A stretch of DNA of 64,000 bases from Aliiroseovarius sp. S1339 (GTDB taxonomy: Bacteria; Pseudomonadota; Alphaproteobacteria; Rhodobacterales; Rhodobacteraceae): assembly GCF_023195695.1 (NCBI RefSeq), contig NZ_JALPQG010000012.1:1-64000 (forward strand), given 5' to 3'. Below are positions 29,960 to 38,828 of this stretch, in pieces. The position numbers were made by a program, and so were the translations under genes. The notes under the pieces were generated by a model. That model saw nothing but the letters and a program-made list of their open reading frames with translations, was not told the DNA's origin and searched no databases. How positions within the stretch are numbered: position 1 is the stretch's first letter; each line of letters starts with the position of its first letter.

Positions 29960-31789
29960 ATGTTTCGTCTTTTTGAGAACCTCGTTGACCCTTTTGCACC
30001 GCACGATACCAGCACGCCGCCCAAGACTCTTTGGCCGTTCTTCAAGTCGCACTTCGGACCCTTCCGCAAGTGGATGATCTGGATGGCGCTGACTGGCGTT
30101 CTGGTCGCGCTGATCGAAACGGGATTGATTTTCTATACCGGTCGGGTCGTCGATATGATGAACCTGTCCGAACCCGAAAGCTTTTGGCGCACCAATGGGA
30201 TGGAGCTGTTTCTGGCAGCGCTGTTCATCATCTTCCTCAGGCCGCTTGCCATCACCCTGAACCGGTTCTTTCTTGAACAAACCCTTGCGGGCAACATGCA
30301 AGAACAGGTGCGTTGGCGCGCCCACCGCCACCTGCTGGGCCAGTCGCTTGGCTTTTTCCAGAACGATTTCGCGGGGCGTTTGTCCAACCGCGTGATGCAG
30401 CTTGGCCCGGCGGTCGAGGACAGCACCTATATGTTTTTCGAGGGCATTTTTTATGCCACGACCTATGTGCTCAGCGCGATGGTGATCCTTGGCCAGGTTG
30501 ATGTGCGGCTGGCGCTTCCGTTGGGCATCTGGCTGGTTTTCTACGTCCTCTACACGCGCTACATCGCCAAACGCGTGGCGGTTGCGTCTGAGAAATGGTC
30601 CGACGCCCGGTCGCTGGTCACCGGCCGGATCGTGGATGCCTATGCCAATATCGAAAGCGTGAAGCTGTTTTCGCAAGGCGCGGGCGAGGAACGCTATGCC
30701 CTATCCTCGCTCAAACGGCTGCGCCTGCGGTTTCAGCGCTTCTTGCGTCTGATGACCGAACTTAGCTTTGGGCTGAACCTTCTCAATGGCCTGCTGATCG
30801 TTGGCGTGCTGGGGTCTGCGGTGTGGCTGTGGACGCTGGGCGAAATCACGGTCGGCGAGGTGGCGGCGGCCTCGGCACTGGTTGTGCGGTTGAACGGTAT
30901 GTCCGGGTGGATCATGTGGGTCACGATCCGGCTGTTTGAGCACATGGGCGTGATCCGCGAGGGTTTACGCTCGATCGCCGTCGCGCATGAGCTGACGGAT
31001 GCCGACGATGCCAAAGACTTGGTCATGACAGAAGGGCAGATCGTTTTTGACGGCCTGACTCATCACTATGGCAAAGGATCTGGCGGGTTGGAAAATGTAT
31101 CGTTGACGGTACATCCGGGCGAAAAAGTCGGGCTGGTGGGGCGGTCAGGGGCAGGCAAGTCCAGCCTTGTGAACCTGTTGATGCGGTTTCGCGACCCCGA
31201 AGGTGGCCGCATTCTGATCGACGGTCAGGACGTGACGCGGGTAACGCAGGACAGCCTGCGCGCGCAAATCGGCATGGTGACACAGGATAGCAGCCTGCTG
31301 CACCGCTCGGTCCGGGCCAATATCCTGTATGGTCGCCCAGATGCGAGTGAAGACCAGATGATCGCCGCCGCAAACCGCGCCGAGGCGCATGAGTTCATTC
31401 AATTGCTGGAGGACCCAAGGGGGCGCACAGGCTATAATGCGCATGTCGGCGAACGCGGTGTGAAGCTGTCGGGCGGGCAACGTCAACGGGTCGCCATTGC
31501 GCGGGTCATGTTGAAGGATGCACCGATCCTTGTGTTGGACGAGGCGACATCGGCACTGGACAGCGAAGTTGAAGCCGCAATCCAGAAAACCCTGTATGGC
31601 ATGATGCAAGGCAAGACGGTGATCGCGATTGCCCACCGCCTGTCGACCATTGCGCAGATGGACCGGATCGTCGTGCTGGACGAAGGCCGGATCATCGAAA
31701 GCGGCAGCCACGATGAACTTCTGGCCGCGGGCGGCACCTATGCAAGCTTGTGGGATCGGCAATCTGGCGGGTTCTTGGCGGATGACTGA
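29960..31789 (+). CDS. ABC transporter, fused permease and ATPase (exporter type)
   Basis: 609-aa half-transporter: an N-terminal six-helix membrane domain (about 30-330) and an ATPase domain (about 355-600) with Walker A GRSGAGKSS, Q-loop VTQDSSLLH, signature LSGGQRQR, Walker B ILVLDEATSALD and the H-loop AIAHRLSTI. It works as a homodimer or heterodimer in the inner membrane, as in the MsbA/multidrug exporters. Substrate is not inferable. It stands alone; the next gene is rpmB. Confidence 0.93.
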   Translation: MFRLFENLVDPFAPHDTSTPPKTLWPFFKSHFGPFRKWMIWMALTGVLVALIETGLIFYTGRVVDMMNLSEPESFWRTNGMELFLAALFIIFLRPLAITLNRFFLEQTLAGNMQEQVRWRAHRHLLGQSLGFFQNDFAGRLSNRVMQLGPAVEDSTYMFFEGIFYATTYVLSAMVILGQVDVRLALPLGIWLVFYVLYTRYIAKRVAVASEKWSDARSLVTGRIVDAYANIESVKLFSQGAGEERYALSSLKRLRLRFQRFLRLMTELSFGLNLLNGLLIVGVLGSAVWLWTLGEITVGEVAAASALVVRLNGMSGWIMWVTIRLFEHMGVIREGLRSIAVAHELTDADDAKDLVMTEGQIVFDGLTHHYGKGSGGLENVSLTVHPGEKVGLVGRSGAGKSSLVNLLMRFRDPEGGRILIDGQDVTRVTQDSLRAQIGMVTQDSSLLHRSVRANILYGRPDASEDQMIAAANRAEAHEFIQLLEDPRGRTGYNAHVGERGVKLSGGQRQRVAIARVMLKDAPILVLDEATSALDSEVEAAIQKTLYGMMQGKTVIAIAHRLSTIAQMDRIVVLDEGRIIESGSHDELLAAGGTYASLWDRQSGGFLADD

Positions 31790-31898
31790 CTCGGGCGTTT
31801 AGGGGGGGCTTCGCTGGTGTTCATTCCACTCGATTTTCTAGCGTCAACCACCTTGGTTGCAGCGCGAAGTTTTGTCGGTAAAAGCGCATGCTCTCTAC

Positions 31899-31927
31899 TT
31901 GACGTGCCCCGGAATCAGGTCTATTCA
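31899..31927 (+). promoter_or_regulatory. candidate sigma-70 promoter for rpmB
   Basis: TTGACG (31899-31904) and TATTCA (31922-31927) are spaced by exactly 17 bases, about 124 bases ahead of the rpmB ATG. The 5' leader of roughly 115 nt contains GC-rich palindromic sequence (around 31985-32005) that may fold. Confidence 0.65.
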
Positions 31928-32050
31928 CCGCGGACGGAATTTGGGGCGCTGCCACTGCGGCGCCCATTTGTATTGACCGGCTGGACGTGAGAGGCGCGAG
32001 GGCGCGCAGAACACCTCACCAATCTGGCCCGAGAGAGCAAGGAAAAAACC

Positions 32051-32338
32051 ATGTCGCGCGTTTGCGAACTGACCGGAAAAGGCCCGATGTCTGGCAACAA
32101 TGTCAGCCACGCCAAAAACAGAACCCGCCGCCGGTTTCTGCCGAACCTGAACGATGTGACGCTGCAGTCCGAAGCTCTGGGCCGTGGGTTCAAGTTTCGC
32201 ATTTCGGCAGCCGCACTGCGTTCGGTCGATCACCGCGGTGGTCTTGATGCGTATCTGGCAAAAGCCAAAGACGTCGAACTGTCGGCCAATGCGCTGAAGG
32301 TTAAGAAAGAAGTCGCGAAGGCTTTGGCAACCGCCTAA
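32051..32338 (+). CDS. rpmB: 50S ribosomal protein L28
   Basis: Large-subunit ribosomal protein of 95 aa. The N-terminus [20 protein letters not shown] and the following [17 protein letters not shown] are characteristic of L28. The extension past the core ([23 protein letters not shown]) is usual for alphaproteobacterial L28. AAGGAAAAAA precedes the ATG, and a strong terminator follows. Confidence 0.98.
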   Translation: MSRVCELTGKGPMSGNNVSHAKNRTRRRFLPNLNDVTLQSEALGRGFKFRISAAALRSVDHRGGLDAYLAKAKDVELSANALKVKKEVAKALATA

Positions 32339-32368
32339 GCTCACCCGCGCCCCGGATCAACCGGATTG

Positions 32369-32403
32369 AAACCGCCCAAGCCTTGCCGCTTCGGGCGGTT
32401 TTC
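32369..32403 (+). terminator. rho-independent terminator after rpmB
   Basis: Perfect 9-bp arms AAACCGCCC (32369-32377) and GGGCGGTTT (32393-32401) with a 15-base loop; the stem runs straight into TTTT. Confidence 0.85.
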
Positions 32404-32467
32404 GTATGTCCGCGCCTGTTACGTTTTGTCGCTTGTGCCGTATTGAAAAGACGCATAGCTCTTGCAC

Positions 32468-32815
32468 ATGATCCGCGCGCTCTTTGCATATGTTCTGGCT
32501 CTGACGCTGACCGTCACCAGCTTTTCGCTGGCAAACGCGCGTGGCAGCAACCCCGACATTGGCAACGCGATTGATATGGTGATCTGCACCGGGATCGGGA
32601 TGACGGTTTTGACGGTTGGCCCGGACGGCGAGCCCATCGAATCGGTCCACCTGTGCCCGGACGGCGCGCAAATCTTTGCGGCTGCGTTCACGGTTCCCAC
32701 TGTGCACATGCCGGAAGATCGCTTGGTTATGCGGATCGTCGCGCTGCGCGCGGAATCGCATATCGGCCGCACCGGGCTTACGCCATCTGCCCGAGGTCCG
32801 CCTACGTTGATCTGA
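32468..32815 (+). CDS. small secreted protein with two cysteines, upstream of the copper chaperone
   Basis: 115-aa protein, start MIRALFAYVLALTLTVTSFS with a signal peptide ending near LANARG. The mature part has CTGIGMTVLTVGPDG and HLCPDGAQ (two cysteines about 25 residues apart) and MPEDRLVMRI. No domain is recognised. It sits 46 bases upstream of the PCu(A)C gene on the same strand, so a role in periplasmic copper handling is plausible. That is an inference from position. Confidence 0.65.
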   Translation: MIRALFAYVLALTLTVTSFSLANARGSNPDIGNAIDMVICTGIGMTVLTVGPDGEPIESVHLCPDGAQIFAAAFTVPTVHMPEDRLVMRIVALRAESHIGRTGLTPSARGPPTLI

Positions 32816-32861
32816 CCCCAACCCTCAGATCAATTCAACGACGGACCAAAGGAAAATAACG

Positions 32862-33362
32862 ATGTCCCCTATGAAAACCCTTCTTGCCGCAACTGCGGCC
32901 ACCCTGCTTGCGCTTCCCGCTTTTGCGGAAGGTACGATTATGATCAAGGATGCCTATGCGCGCGCGTCTGGCCCTAAAGCGATGGCAGGTGCTGCGTTCT
33001 TTCAGATCATGAACCAAGGTGAAGAAGATGACCGCCTGATCGCCGCGAAATCGGATGTGGCCAAGCGGGTCGAGCTGCACACCCACAAAGAAAGCGCCGA
33101 AGGTGTTATGCAGATGATGGAAGTCGAAGAAGGCTTCCCCATTGCTGCAGGCGGTATGCATGCGCTGCAACGAGGTGGCGACCATGTGATGTTCATGGGC
33201 CTGAACCAACCGTTTGAAGATGGATCGACCATCAGCGTCACGCTCGTCTTTGAAAAGGCTGGCGAAATGACCGTCGACATCCCCGTTGATCTGAACCGCA
33301 ACCCCATGGGTGGCGGTATGGATGGCGGCGAGATGAAGCAAGACGCCGCGCCCACCAACTGA
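32862..33362 (+). CDS. periplasmic copper chaperone, PCu(A)C family
   Basis: 166-aa protein with a signal peptide (MSPMKTLLAATAATLLALPA, cleavage near AFAEG). The copper-binding histidine/methionine pattern of the family is visible: VELHTHKES, then VMQMMEV, then GGMHALQRGGDHVMFMGL. PCu(A)C proteins deliver Cu(I) to the Cu-A or Cu-B centres of cytochrome c oxidase. A Met/Gly-rich C-terminal tail (NPMGGGMDGGEMKQD) may add copper sites. Preceded by a small cysteine-containing secreted protein, likely the same transcript. Confidence 0.9.
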   Translation: MSPMKTLLAATAATLLALPAFAEGTIMIKDAYARASGPKAMAGAAFFQIMNQGEEDDRLIAAKSDVAKRVELHTHKESAEGVMQMMEVEEGFPIAAGGMHALQRGGDHVMFMGLNQPFEDGSTISVTLVFEKAGEMTVDIPVDLNRNPMGGGMDGGEMKQDAAPTN

Positions 33363-33459
33363 GTTTGGGGCAGGGAGGGGCTTTATCTGCGTCCCTGGCC
33401 CTTTCCAACGCCCTTTGGGGCCTCGTCATCCCCGGTTGGCCGCACCGATGCAGGTGCGG

Positions 33460-34164
33460 TCATACCTGTCCGGTTCGCTCTAGAACCTCGGTAACCCACA
33501 TCGGCACCACATCGGTTGCTGGCCCGAAACGAGCCGCATCAAAGGTGCCTGCTACGGCGGATGGTTCAAGATTGAGCTCTAACGTCTCGACCCCTGCCGC
33601 ACTGGCTTCTGCCGCGAAACCAGCCGCCGGATAGACATTGCCGGACGTACCGATGGCGACGAAAAGATCGGCCTCAGTCAGGTGTTCGTAAATATCATCC
33701 ATGTGATAAGGCATTTCGCCGAACCATACGATATCGGGGCGCGTCGCGGTTGCTTTGCAGGACGGGCAGAGGTGATCGGGCGACATTTCAGGTGGCGCGA
33801 CCCAACGGTGATCACACGCCGCACAAAGCGCCCTGAATAGCTCTCCGTGCATGTGGATCACGTCGGTTGCGCCGCCACGTTCATGCAGGTCATCGACGTT
33901 CTGGGTGATGATCGTGACGCGACCCGTATGGTCTGATTGCAGCTGTGCCAGCGCCTCGTGTGCGGCGTTGGGCTGCGCGGTTCGGCAATTGGCGCGACGC
34001 GCGTTGTAGAATTCGTGCACAAGGTCGGGATTTCGTGCAAACCCTTCGGGGGTCGCGACCTCGTTCAGGTCGTATTTGGTCCACAGCCCATCCTTGTCGC
34101 GAAACGTCCCCAGCCCGCTTTCGGCTGAAATGCCCGCGCCTGTAAGAATGACGATGCGGCTCAC
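33460..34164 (-). CDS. cobB: NAD-dependent protein deacylase, sirtuin class (CobB-like)
   Basis: Sirtuin of 234 aa: GAGISAESGLGTFRD at 9-23 (NAD site), TQNVDDLHERGG, catalytic His in HMHGELF, and four zinc cysteines in CAACDHRW and CPSCKA. Residues Y53 and R56 in HEFYNARRANC match the Tyr/Arg pair that gives SIRT5-type sirtuins and CobB their desuccinylase/demalonylase preference. It overlaps the upstream HxlR regulator by 4 bases (ATGA), so the two are coupled. Confidence 0.93.
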   Translation of the reverse strand: MSRIVILTGAGISAESGLGTFRDKDGLWTKYDLNEVATPEGFARNPDLVHEFYNARRANCRTAQPNAAHEALAQLQSDHTGRVTIITQNVDDLHERGGATDVIHMHGELFRALCAACDHRWVAPPEMSPDHLCPSCKATATRPDIVWFGEMPYHMDDIYEHLTEADLFVAIGTSGNVYPAAGFAAEASAAGVETLELNLEPSAVAGTFDAARFGPATDVVPMWVTEVLERTGQV

Positions 34165-34811
34165 TTGAACCCACCGTAGATGTCCATGGCCTTTTGAAGC
34201 AGGTCCAGTAGGGCGGCAACCTGAAGCGGATCTTCGGCGGTGATCTCGCGTTCAGCGGCGAAGTTGGCGACGCGTTTGTCGCCGCGGGCGACAGCTTCGA
34301 CATCCGACCAGCTAAAGGCCAGTTGCACCGGGGCAAGCGGCATGGACCCGGCCTGTAACGCGGCACGTCCACCTGCGACGGTCAGGGCGAAAGGTTCATC
34401 GTCCAACCAAATCTCGGCGCGGATATCATCAAGTGGCCCGGCGGCCCGCTCTATCGCGCCGGCCAGAACGACTGCGTGGTGCGACACGCCTTCAGGATCG
34501 GTGGGCGCGTCGGGCTTGGGCAGACTCCGCCCAAAACGCGCCAGTTCAAACAGGATCGCGCGGGTCGACTGACCTGTGTCGGTCAGGGTGTAAAGGCGAT
34601 GGGTTTTGTCGACCAGTCTCGCCTCGCACAGCTCAGACAAGCGTGCAGACAACATGTTTGACGCAATGCCCGGCAAGCCCGCCTTGATCTGTGCAAAACT
34701 GGCGGGACCTGCGTGAAGTTCACGAAGAACATGGATCGCCCATCGGTTGCCCAAAAGATCGAGCGACAGTGAAACAGGGCAGGACATAGCATAGGGTTTT
34801 AAGCGTGACAT
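34161..34811 (-). CDS. HxlR-family transcriptional regulator with C-terminal SCP2-like domain
   Basis: 216 aa. Residues 1-110 are an HxlR winged helix: CPVSLSLDLLGNRWAIHVLRELHAGPASFAQIKAGLPGIASNMLSARLSELCEARLV, interrupted here only for description. HxlR proteins usually end near 110-130 aa. The extra 90 aa (EIWLDDEPFALTVAGGRAAL, FSWSDVEAVARGD, then a leucine-rich end) resembles an SCP2-type ligand-binding domain. It is translationally coupled to the sirtuin gene downstream. Confidence 0.8.
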   Translation of the reverse strand: MSRLKPYAMSCPVSLSLDLLGNRWAIHVLRELHAGPASFAQIKAGLPGIASNMLSARLSELCEARLVDKTHRLYTLTDTGQSTRAILFELARFGRSLPKPDAPTDPEGVSHHAVVLAGAIERAAGPLDDIRAEIWLDDEPFALTVAGGRAALQAGSMPLAPVQLAFSWSDVEAVARGDKRVANFAAEREITAEDPLQVAALLDLLQKAMDIYGGFK

Positions 34812-34935
34812 GGCGCGGTTTTGACGGTGTTAGCAGGGGTTTGCAAGGGCTGGGTTAGCCTGTTGGCGAAGCTGCGCCGTTCGCATTTACGCACCCGGAC
34901 TTGACGCCGCCACCAGTCAAGTGAGACGTTTATAT

Positions 34936-35169
34936 ATGGCTCTGCAACGACCTATCCAAACGATGCCGCCAGACATCGAAGAGCGGCTTAAATCGCGCGG
35001 ACTGCGTGCCGCTTATGACGCGCGACCACCCTATCAACGCAATGATTATCTGGCGTGGATCGCACGAGCCAAACGGGTTGAGACACGCGAAAGGCGGCTG
35101 GCTCAGATGTTAGAGGAACTGGCGGGTGGCACCCATTACATGAAGATGAAATGGCGACCCAAAGCTTAG
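34936..35169 (+). CDS. YdeI/OmdA-type small protein
   Basis: 77-aa protein resembling the stand-alone OmdA domain of the YdeI ('bacteriocin-protection') family: AYDARPPYQRNDYLAWIARAK followed by ETRERRLAQMLEEL. In full YdeI proteins this forms the C-terminal part; here it is the whole gene. Role unknown. An in-frame GTG at 34921 is a weaker start than ATG 34936. It is divergent from the HxlR/cobB pair. Confidence 0.7.
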   Translation: MALQRPIQTMPPDIEERLKSRGLRAAYDARPPYQRNDYLAWIARAKRVETRERRLAQMLEELAGGTHYMKMKWRPKA

Positions 35170-35237
35170 CGCTGGGCGCGTCAGTATGGTCTTCTGAGGC
35201 GGGTGACAGGCTCAATTCTGCAAGATAGAACAGGCGT

Positions 35238-35696
35238 ATGACACACCGCATCCTTTTCGTCTGCCTTGGCAATATCTGCAGATCTCCTACGGCTGAAGGC
35301 GTTTTTCGTGCGCTGGCGGCTGCTCACCCAACTCTGAGCGTCGAAATTGACAGCGCGGGTACGTCAAACTGGCATATCGGCGATCCGCCTTATGGTCCGA
35401 TGCAGCAAGCTGCGCAGGCGCGTGGCTATGATCTGTCATCGCTGCGCGCGCGCCAGTTTCAGCCTGCCGATTTCGACCGGTTCGACTTGATTATCGGGAT
35501 GGATGACAGCAACTTGACCGACATTGAACAGATGCGACCCAAGGGGTCAGATACGCGGGTCGAACTGTTCACCGCGTTTGCGCCGGACACCGGCATGGAT
35601 CACGTCCCGGACCCATATTTCACGCGTAATTTCGACGAGACACTGGACCTTGTCGAAGCCGCAGCGCGTGGATTGATTGCAGAGTTGGGCGCGTAA
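35238..35696 (+). CDS. low-molecular-weight protein-tyrosine phosphatase
   Basis: 152-aa phosphatase. The P-loop CLGNICRS starts at C9 (nucleophile) and has R15, the C-x5-R signature; the general-acid loop is DHVPDPYF near residue 120. The family also includes arsenate reductases, but those lack the DPYF context, so a tyrosine phosphatase is favoured. Its stop codon abuts the stop of the convergent gene at 35697. Confidence 0.92.
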   Translation: MTHRILFVCLGNICRSPTAEGVFRALAAAHPTLSVEIDSAGTSNWHIGDPPYGPMQQAAQARGYDLSSLRARQFQPADFDRFDLIIGMDDSNLTDIEQMRPKGSDTRVELFTAFAPDTGMDHVPDPYFTRNFDETLDLVEAAARGLIAELGA

Positions 35697-36008
35697 TCAG
35701 CGACGGCAGTAAGACGTCACCGCCTGCCCAAACCTTTTGTATTTCTTCCAAAACCTCTCGTCCGAGCTGCGGTCGGACTGTCGGGTTGCCTGACTTCGAT
35801 GGGGGTCTTTGAAGAACTTCGCGACTTTCGAGCGTTCGGTGCCCGTCAGCATCGAATCCGCGACTTTCTGTATGCAACCGCACAGCGCACGCGATGCGTT
35901 GGCGCGGTCGGCGCTTAGGCACGCCCGCTCAATTGACCCGCCAGCGAAGGCCGCTTGGCTGGGAAGAAAAATTGTCAAAAGTGCAAATGAGAGAAGAACC
36001 CGTTTCAT
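35697..36008 (-). CDS. secreted cysteine-containing protein of unknown function
   Basis: 103-aa protein with a signal peptide (MKRVLLSFALLTIFLPSQAA, cleavage near AFAGG). The mature part has four cysteines (ERACLSA, RALCGCIQ and the final TSYCRR), probably two disulfides, and a basic stretch FFKDPHRSQATRQSDRSSDE. The pattern CxCIQxVAD...FW.RYK...Y.C recurs in Rhodobacteraceae proteins with no solid functional assignment. Confidence 0.7.
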   Translation of the reverse strand: MKRVLLSFALLTIFLPSQAAFAGGSIERACLSADRANASRALCGCIQKVADSMLTGTERSKVAKFFKDPHRSQATRQSDRSSDERFWKKYKRFGQAVTSYCRR

Positions 36009-36110
36009 TGCTGTCCTCGTTAAAAATCTGCCTCGGTCGATCGGGTCTTGTGTGCCCGTTTTCCAAACAGGATACCTAAAGTTGTGCCCGGATGCAATTT
36101 CTCTTGCGCT

Positions 36111-37070
36111 TCAAAGCTTCGTGAACGTCACCTGTGGCAACAACGCGCGCAGGTCGTTGACGCGACACAGCTCGGTCGCGGGGCTCATGACGGCGGCACT
36201 TGCCGCGGCGGTGCCGTGGCGCAAGGCTTCAGCCCAGTCGCCACCCTGCGCGCGCGCCTTCGTGAATGCGCCGACAAAGCTGTCACCCGCGCCAACTTTG
36301 CTGGCCACGGGCACCGGGGGCGTCACGGCGTGCAGCACTTCGTCCCCGGTTGCCAAAACCGATCCGTCAGCACCCAATGCCAAGACCACGGCGTGCGCAT
36401 GTTTGTTAGCGACCAGATCGCGGGCAAAGGTTGCAACATCGGGAAGTGTCGTGAGCTTGCGACCCGCCAATGCCTCACTTTCTGCGCCATCAAGCCTGAG
36501 GATGTCGGGCCTGGCACCGTCACGCGTCATCTGCATCAACAACGCAGCGCCCGAAGTATCAAGCGTCAGCTTAGCCCCATTGGAGCGGGTGATATCGGCC
36601 AAAGTCTTGGGAAACCCGTCAGGCACGCCGGGCGGGTGAGAGCCTGACAAAACGACGTGCATGCCGGGCATGATGGCCTGTGTAAGTTGCTCACTCAGTT
36701 CGGTCAGGTCACTCTTGGTCCAGCCCGGCCCGGGCATGACGAAGCGAAATTGGGTTTTGGCCTGCCGGTCGCTGACGGCCAGCGAAAAACGGGTTTCGCC
36801 GGTCAGCGGGAAAGCGATCATCGGAACGGCTTCAGCCTCAAGTAACGAGGCCAATTGTTGCCCCCGAAACCCGGCCAGTGCCACAAAAGCCGTCGCGGTG
36901 CCGCCGGTCTGGCAAATGGCGCGCGCCACGTTGATCCCGCCACCACCCGGATCAAGAACCGGCGCGTCGCAGCGCAGCTTTTCTTCCGCGCGCACGGCAT
37001 CAACACTGGTGGACATGTCCAGCGCGGGGTTCAGCGTGATCGTCAGAATGTCGGCGGAAGGGCGGGTCAT
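36111..37070 (-). CDS. PfkB-family sugar kinase (1-phosphofructokinase/LacC-like)
   Basis: 319-aa ribokinase-superfamily kinase. LTITLNPALDMSTSVD at the N-terminus and GGGGINVARA at about 42-51 place it in the FruK/PfkB/LacC group; the catalytic motif GAGDSFVGAF (base Asp) is near residue 265. Substrate may be fructose-1-phosphate, fructose-6-phosphate or tagatose-6-phosphate. No sugar transporter or PTS gene is adjacent, so the choice is open. Confidence 0.85.
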   Translation of the reverse strand: MTRPSADILTITLNPALDMSTSVDAVRAEEKLRCDAPVLDPGGGGINVARAICQTGGTATAFVALAGFRGQQLASLLEAEAVPMIAFPLTGETRFSLAVSDRQAKTQFRFVMPGPGWTKSDLTELSEQLTQAIMPGMHVVLSGSHPPGVPDGFPKTLADITRSNGAKLTLDTSGAALLMQMTRDGARPDILRLDGAESEALAGRKLTTLPDVATFARDLVANKHAHAVVLALGADGSVLATGDEVLHAVTPPVPVASKVGAGDSFVGAFTKARAQGGDWAEALRHGTAAASAAVMSPATELCRVNDLRALLPQVTFTKL

Positions 37071-37145
37071 GGTGTCTCTGATATCGGTTGCATATTGCAG
37101 AGACTAGGCGGTCAGGGAAGGCGCGGCAACGCCTTCCCCCGCCAA

Positions 37146-38195
37146 TTATGCAGCGCGGGCCTTGATGGTCTTTGCAACCACGTCTTGCGCAACGGCGGCG
37201 GGGCTGACGCCTTTCTTGGCGGCTTGGGTCAGGATCGCCTCCATCGTGTCGTCCAGCGCCACCAGCTTTTTGGCAACCCAGTCGACCCGGCCTTCAATCT
37301 GCAACACTTCGGTCGCGACATTGATGATACCGCCGCCATTGGCCACGAAGTCAGGGGCGTAAAGGATGCCGCGTTCGGCCAGCAAGATGGCGTCCGACGG
37401 TTTGGAAAGCTGGTTGTTCGCCCCACCAGCCACGGCCTTTACGTTCAACAGCGGGATCGTGTCTTCGTTCAGGATGCCGCCGATAGCGCAGGGCGCGAAA
37501 ATGTCGGCTTGAACTGCATAGATGTCGTCCAATGCCACAGCCTTCGCGTCGAAGGTTTCAGTGGCAGCAGTGACGCGGGCGGGGTTGATATCGGTGACGA
37601 TCAGTTTGGCACCTGCTTCGGTCAGCAACCCGCACAGGTTCCAACCCACATTTCCCAACCCCTGAACCGACACGATCCGGCCAGTCAGGTCTGCGGCACC
37701 AAACTGGTGTAATGCAACGCGGCGGATCGCATTGAATATACCACGCGCAGTGATAGGCGAGGGGTCGCCGGACGCAAATGCACCGTCAGCCAGACCGGCG
37801 ACATACGGCGTTTCGCGCGCCAGTTCGGCCATGTCGGAGGGGCTCATCCCCATATCTTCAGCCGTCCAGTAACGACCTTCGCAGGCGTTGACCGCGCGGC
37901 CGAAGGCGTGCAGCAGTGCGGGCGTTTTGATCGTTGTGGGATCGCCCATGATCACGGCTTTGCCCCCGCCCAGGCGCAGACCCGCGGCGGCGTTCTTATA
38001 GGTCATCCCCTCGGACAGGCGCAGCGCATCGGTCAGCGCGGCGTCTTCGCTGTCATAGGGGCGCATCCGCAGGCCACCAGCAGCGGGGCCAAGTGTGGTC
38101 GAGTGAATGGCGATAAAGCCGATCAAACCGCTGTCGGCGTCTTCGACACGGTACACTTCTTCATGGGTGGCGGAAGCCACTGGGGTGATGTTCAT
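37146..38195 (-). CDS. Leu/Phe/Val (Glu-type) amino acid dehydrogenase
   Basis: 349-aa NAD(P)-dependent oxidative deaminase of the Glu/Leu/Phe/Val dehydrogenase family. Lysines K67 (GMTYKNAAAG) and K79 (RLGGGKAVIMGDP) match the substrate-binding and catalytic lysines; the Rossmann motif VQGLGNVGWNLC is near 170. The branched-chain or leucine dehydrogenase type is likeliest from length and from ATLGPAAGG-like context. It is divergent from an Lrp/AsnC regulator that probably controls it in response to an amino acid. Confidence 0.85.
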   Translation of the reverse strand: MNITPVASATHEEVYRVEDADSGLIGFIAIHSTTLGPAAGGLRMRPYDSEDAALTDALRLSEGMTYKNAAAGLRLGGGKAVIMGDPTTIKTPALLHAFGRAVNACEGRYWTAEDMGMSPSDMAELARETPYVAGLADGAFASGDPSPITARGIFNAIRRVALHQFGAADLTGRIVSVQGLGNVGWNLCGLLTEAGAKLIVTDINPARVTAATETFDAKAVALDDIYAVQADIFAPCAIGGILNEDTIPLLNVKAVAGGANNQLSKPSDAILLAERGILYAPDFVANGGGIINVATEVLQIEGRVDWVAKKLVALDDTMEAILTQAAKKGVSPAAVAQDVVAKTIKARAA

Positions 38196-38277
38196 GATGT
38201 CCTCCCATCGTTTCGCGCGACTTTACTCCGGGTCAATGGCGAATAATCACCTATTTTCGGCGTGTGCTCAGCAAGAA

Positions 38278-38293
38278 TTAGTGATAAAACTAA
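38278..38293. promoter_or_regulatory. candidate operator between dehydrogenase and Lrp genes
   Basis: Inverted repeat TTAGT-GATAAA-ACTAA (5-bp arms, 6-base spacer), 30 bases before the Lrp ATG at 38323 and about 82 bases before the dehydrogenase start. Lrp-family proteins bind AT-rich dyads of this kind, often at their own promoter. Confidence 0.45.
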
Positions 38294-38322
38294 GTCGCGA
38301 GATGATATGCGAGAGAAATCTT

Positions 38323-38778
38323 ATGGACTCCACCGACCGCCGCATCATTGCCGCCCTACAAAAGAACGGCCGCCAAAAGCTTGGTGACCTTGCCGAGACC
38401 GTCGGCCTGTCGCCCACCCCCTGCGCCCGCCGGGTTGCCGCGTTGGAGGATGCGGGCGTCATCACTGGCTATGGCGCGCGGGTCGATCAGGCCAAGCTGG
38501 GCTTGCCTGTGTCGGTGTTTATCTCGGTCGAACTGGAAAGCCAGAACCGCGATGCGCTGACCCGTTTCGAACAGGCGGTGTCGCGGATGGATGAGGTGAT
38601 GGAATGCCACCTGATGACTGGCAACCGTGACATCCTTCTGCGCGTTGTCGTCGCCGATCTGACCGCGTTCGACCGTTTCATGGAGGACCGTCTGATGCGG
38701 GTCGCCGGGATCAGCCGCATGCGGTCCAGCTTCACGCTCAGAACGATGGTGCGAAGGAACGTGCTGCCGATGGGGTAA
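38323..38778 (+). CDS. Lrp/AsnC-family transcriptional regulator
   Basis: 151 aa: N-terminal winged helix ([13 protein letters not shown]-like [17 protein letters not shown], then [28 protein letters not shown] shown in part) and a C-terminal RAM ligand-binding domain ([25 protein letters not shown] shown in part). Start MDSTDRR at 38323 is the usual Lrp N-terminus; an ATG at 38302 is also in frame. Position suggests it regulates the divergent amino acid dehydrogenase. Confidence 0.9.
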   Translation: MDSTDRRIIAALQKNGRQKLGDLAETVGLSPTPCARRVAALEDAGVITGYGARVDQAKLGLPVSVFISVELESQNRDALTRFEQAVSRMDEVMECHLMTGNRDILLRVVVADLTAFDRFMEDRLMRVAGISRMRSSFTLRTMVRRNVLPMG

Positions 38779-38828
38779 CGCCGCTTGATTTGCTTGACTG
38801 CCCTGCATTTCCCCCTCATATCCCGCAC

